NCBI GenBank assembly: GCA_026984715.1
Contig: JALSRO010000444.1
Span: forward strand, 1-7,289
Direction: 5' to 3'
Length of the DNA: 7,289 nt
Origin: Chromatiales bacterium
GTDB lineage: Bacteria > Pseudomonadota > Gammaproteobacteria > Thiohalospirales > Thiohalospiraceae
The notes beneath the pieces were generated by a model. That model did no database searches and was not told the origin of the DNA. It was given only the letters and a program-made list of their open reading frames with translations. The stretch's first letter is position 1, and every line of letters begins with the position of its first letter. Both the position numbers and the translations under genes were made by a program. Below, piece after piece: positions 5,816-7,289 of this stretch.

Positions 5816-6004
5816 TCACTCCTCGAGAATATACTCCGTACCGCAGTAGGGGCAGACGGCCCGCCCCCCCTCGAACGTCAGGAAAACCCTGGGGTGGGCA
5901 ATCCCCTCTCCGGTCAATTCGTTGGGACAGGCCAACGGGAGTTCGCTGCGTGATACCTTGTACTGGCGGGGTGTCGGTGTCGCCTTGCTGGCTGTTTCAG
6001 ACAT
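5816..6004 (-). CDS. Small zinc-finger protein of the zf-CHCC type
   Basis: A 62-residue protein whose C-terminal half carries Cys26, the HPRVFL segment with His37, and CPYCGTEY with Cys51 and Cys54. That is the C-x10-H-x13-C-x2-C arrangement of the zf-CHCC family (PF10276), which also includes the mitochondrial complex I subunit NDUFS6. In bacteria the role of these small stand-alone proteins is not established. Zinc binding is predicted; no signal peptide or membrane segment is present. The start ATG at 6004 lies inside the end of gmhB (8-bp overlap, ATGTCTGA) and is preceded by a strong AGGAGG 7 nt upstream. The frame extends further upstream to an ATG at 6139, but that extension lies within gmhB and lacks family resemblance. 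It is the last gene of the ilvE-gmhB operon. Confidence 0.88.
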   Translation of the reverse strand: MSETASKATPTPRQYKVSRSELPLACPNELTGEGIAHPRVFLTFEGGRAVCPYCGTEYILEE

Positions 6005-6569
6005 TGTCCATCCTCCTGAGAATTTGCTGCACGGCATCAAGCTCGCCCAGACTGTCGATAATATACTCCGCCGCGGTGGCGCTCTCATCAATCGGGTGGC
6101 CGGAGCGCACCAGAACAGTTTTTCCCACCCCGGCCGCATGACCCGCCTGGATATCCGCCTCCTTGTCCCCGAACATCAGAGAGCGTGACAGATCGATTCG
6201 ATGCTTTTGCGCCGCCGCCAGCAGCATACCTGGTTGGGGTTTTCGGCAGTCACAGGCCAGCCGGTACTCCCCTTCTGCCCGCTCGGGGTGATGGGGACAA
6301 AAAAACACATCGGTAATGGCTACCCCCTGCCCGGAAAACTGCGCCACCATCCACTCGGTCAGCCGGGCGTACTCCTGCTCGCTGTAGTAACCACGACCGA
6401 TCCCGGACTGGTTGGTGACGATGACAATCCGGTAACCCTGGTCACGGAACATCCGGCAGGCGTCGAACACGCCATCGATGAACTCGAAATCCTCGATGCG
6501 GTGCAGGTACTCCTTCTCCCTGTTGATAACCCCGTCACGATCGATAAAGACGGCTTTGCCAGTCACCAC
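5997..6569 (-). CDS. gmhB: D-glycero-beta-D-manno-heptose 1,7-bisphosphate 7-phosphatase
   Basis: A HAD-family phosphatase of 190 residues that removes the C7 phosphate in the ADP-L-glycero-D-manno-heptose pathway, in the cytoplasm. The nucleophile motif is FIDRDGVIN (8-16) with Asp10 and Asp12; VTNQSGIGRGYY (51-62) is motif II; KPQPGM (110-115) and FGDKEADI (133-140) give the lysine and acidic motifs. The zinc-binding residues of E. coli GmhB are kept: Cys91, His93, Cys106 and Cys108 in CPHHP and CDCRKP. Two adjacent GTG codons (6569 and 6566) can start it; I give the first. There is no strong ribosome binding site, and ilvE stops only 2 bp upstream, so translational coupling is likely. A histidinol-phosphatase role is less likely given the LPS neighbours and the heptose-type zinc loop. 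Confidence 0.92.
   Translation of the reverse strand: MVTGKAVFIDRDGVINREKEYLHRIEDFEFIDGVFDACRMFRDQGYRIVIVTNQSGIGRGYYSEQEYARLTEWMVAQFSGQGVAITDVFFCPHHPERAEGEYRLACDCRKPQPGMLLAAAQKHRIDLSRSLMFGDKEADIQAGHAAGVGKTVLVRSGHPIDESATAAEYIIDSLGELDAVQQILRRMDNV
6012..6017 (-). promoter_or_regulatory. Strong ribosome binding site for the zf-CHCC gene
   Basis: AGGAGG on the minus strand lies inside the last codons of gmhB, 7 nt before the ATG at 6004. It fixes the start of the short gene and suggests that it is translated more efficiently than gmhB itself, which has a GTG start and no clear site. Confidence 0.75.
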
Positions 6570-6571
6570 TG

Positions 6572-7289
6572 TTACACCAGGGTCAGCCAGTCCGCATTCT
6601 GCTTGCGGCGACCATGTACCACATCGAAATAGAGTGTCTGCAGCTGTTCGGTAACGGGACCGCGGCGACCGTTACCGATGGTGCGGTTGTCCAGCTCCCG
6701 AATAGGCGTCACCTCGGCAGCGGTGCCGGTGAAAAAGGCCTCGTCGGCCACATAGACCTCATCGCGGGTGATGCGCTTCTCCCGCACCGGGACACCCATC
6801 TCCCCCGCCAATGTGCAGATGGTGCTGCGGGTGATCCCCTCCAGGGCGGAGGTCAGCTCGGGGGTATAGATCACGCCATCACGCACGATGAAGATATTCT
6901 CACCACTCCCCTCCGCCACATATCCCTCCGGATCCAGCAGCAGCGCCTCGTCGTAGCCGCAGGAGAGCGCCTCCTGCAGCGCCAGGATGGAGTTCATGTA
7001 GTTGCCATTCGCCTTGGCCTTGCACATGGTGATGTTGACATGGTGACGGGTGAAAGAGGAGGTCTTGATACGGATCCCCCGCTCCATCCCCTCTTCTCCC
7101 AGATACTTGCCCCAGTCCCAGGCAGCGACCACCACATGCACCCTGAGATTGTCGGCACGCAGGCCGATCCCCTCGGCACCATAGAAGCACATGGGGCGGA
7201 TATAGGCCGACTGCAGCTCATTGTCGTGCACCGCGGCACAGATGGCGCTGTTGATGGTCTCCTTGTCGTAGGGGATATTCATTCCGAGG
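6572..7289 (-). CDS. ilvE: Branched-chain amino acid aminotransferase (5' end outside window)
   Basis: A class IV PLP-dependent aminotransferase that interconverts leucine, isoleucine and valine with their 2-oxo acids. The frame stays open to the right edge, reading LGMNIPYD at the boundary. The ATG at 7282 is therefore an internal methionine, and about 65 N-terminal residues are missing compared with the family's roughly 305. Counted from that methionine, the visible part includes AYIRPMCFYG (25-34), WDWGKYLGEE (56-65), the KAKANGNYMNS segment with the presumed PLP lysine (near 87-98), EGSGENIF (122-129), the ALEGITRSTI region (144-153), and FFTGTAAEVTPI (181-192). These agree with E. coli IlvE in order and sequence. 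The TAA at 6572-6574 is 2 bp from the gmhB start, so ilvE is the upstream gene of this operon as far as the window shows. Confidence 0.95.
   Translation of the reverse strand, partial: LGMNIPYDKETINSAICAAVHDNELQSAYIRPMCFYGAEGIGLRADNLRVHVVVAAWDWGKYLGEEGMERGIRIKTSSFTRHHVNITMCKAKANGNYMNSILALQEALSCGYDEALLLDPEGYVAEGSGENIFIVRDGVIYTPELTSALEGITRSTICTLAGEMGVPVREKRITRDEVYVADEAFFTGTAAEVTPIRELDNRTIGNGRRGPVTEQLQTLYFDVVHGRRKQNADWLTLV

Noticed and set aside
6005..6139. An N-terminal extension of the zinc-finger protein to an ATG at 6139
   Set aside because: The extension is a gmhB shadow. The AGGAGG site and the typical length of stand-alone zf-CHCC proteins both favour the ATG at 6004.
7280..7282. The ATG at 7282 as the true start of ilvE
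   Set aside because: The frame continues upstream to the edge with the family-like LGMNIPYD, and the product would lack about 65 conserved N-terminal residues.
1..7289. CRISPR array, tRNA or rRNA genes, integrase or toxin-antitoxin genes
   Set aside because: No regularly spaced repeats, no cloverleaf-like sequence in the intergenic gaps, and all substantial coding stretches are explained by known families.

Overview
The window reads as chromosomal DNA of a Gram-negative bacterium, most likely a gammaproteobacterium of fairly high GC content. It holds a cluster for lipopolysaccharide (LPS) inner-core assembly. The Kdo kinase, the DUF3413 (YejM/PbgA-type) membrane protein and the ilvE - gmhB - zf-CHCC gene string all point that way. 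I cannot name a genus from the sequence alone. Family assignments come from motifs read by eye, not from a search.

Layout from left to right. The 5' part of a yejM/pbgA-like gene (minus strand) runs off the left edge. After a 163-bp non-coding gap with a weak PhoB-box-like sequence comes a glycosyltransferase family 9 (ADP-heptose type) gene, also on the minus strand. A Kdo kinase gene, kdkA (plus strand), diverges from it. kdkA and the Kdo transferase gene waaA (minus strand) meet tail to tail with only 3 bp between their stop codons. A 189-bp intergenic region then separates waaA from the divergent UDP-glucose 6-dehydrogenase gene ugd (plus strand). One base after the ugd stop codon begins a 251-bp sequence with terminal inverted repeats and no credible gene. 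It looks like a MITE-type non-autonomous transposable element inserted at a TA dinucleotide. The right end is a compact minus-strand operon: ilvE (cut by the window edge), gmhB, and a 62-residue zinc-finger protein (zf-CHCC), with 2-bp spacing and an 8-bp overlap.

The genes fit one theme. GmhB makes an ADP-heptose precursor, the GT9 protein is predicted to transfer a heptose-type sugar, WaaA attaches Kdo to lipid A precursor, KdkA phosphorylates that Kdo, and Ugd supplies UDP-glucuronate for acidic sugars. The YejM-like protein is of the kind that controls LPS output through LpxC turnover. ilvE is metabolic and probably only an operon partner. Everything except the repeat element belongs to known families. 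The least explained features are the MITE-like element, the tightly packed divergent and convergent junctions around kdkA, and the candidate regulatory sites.
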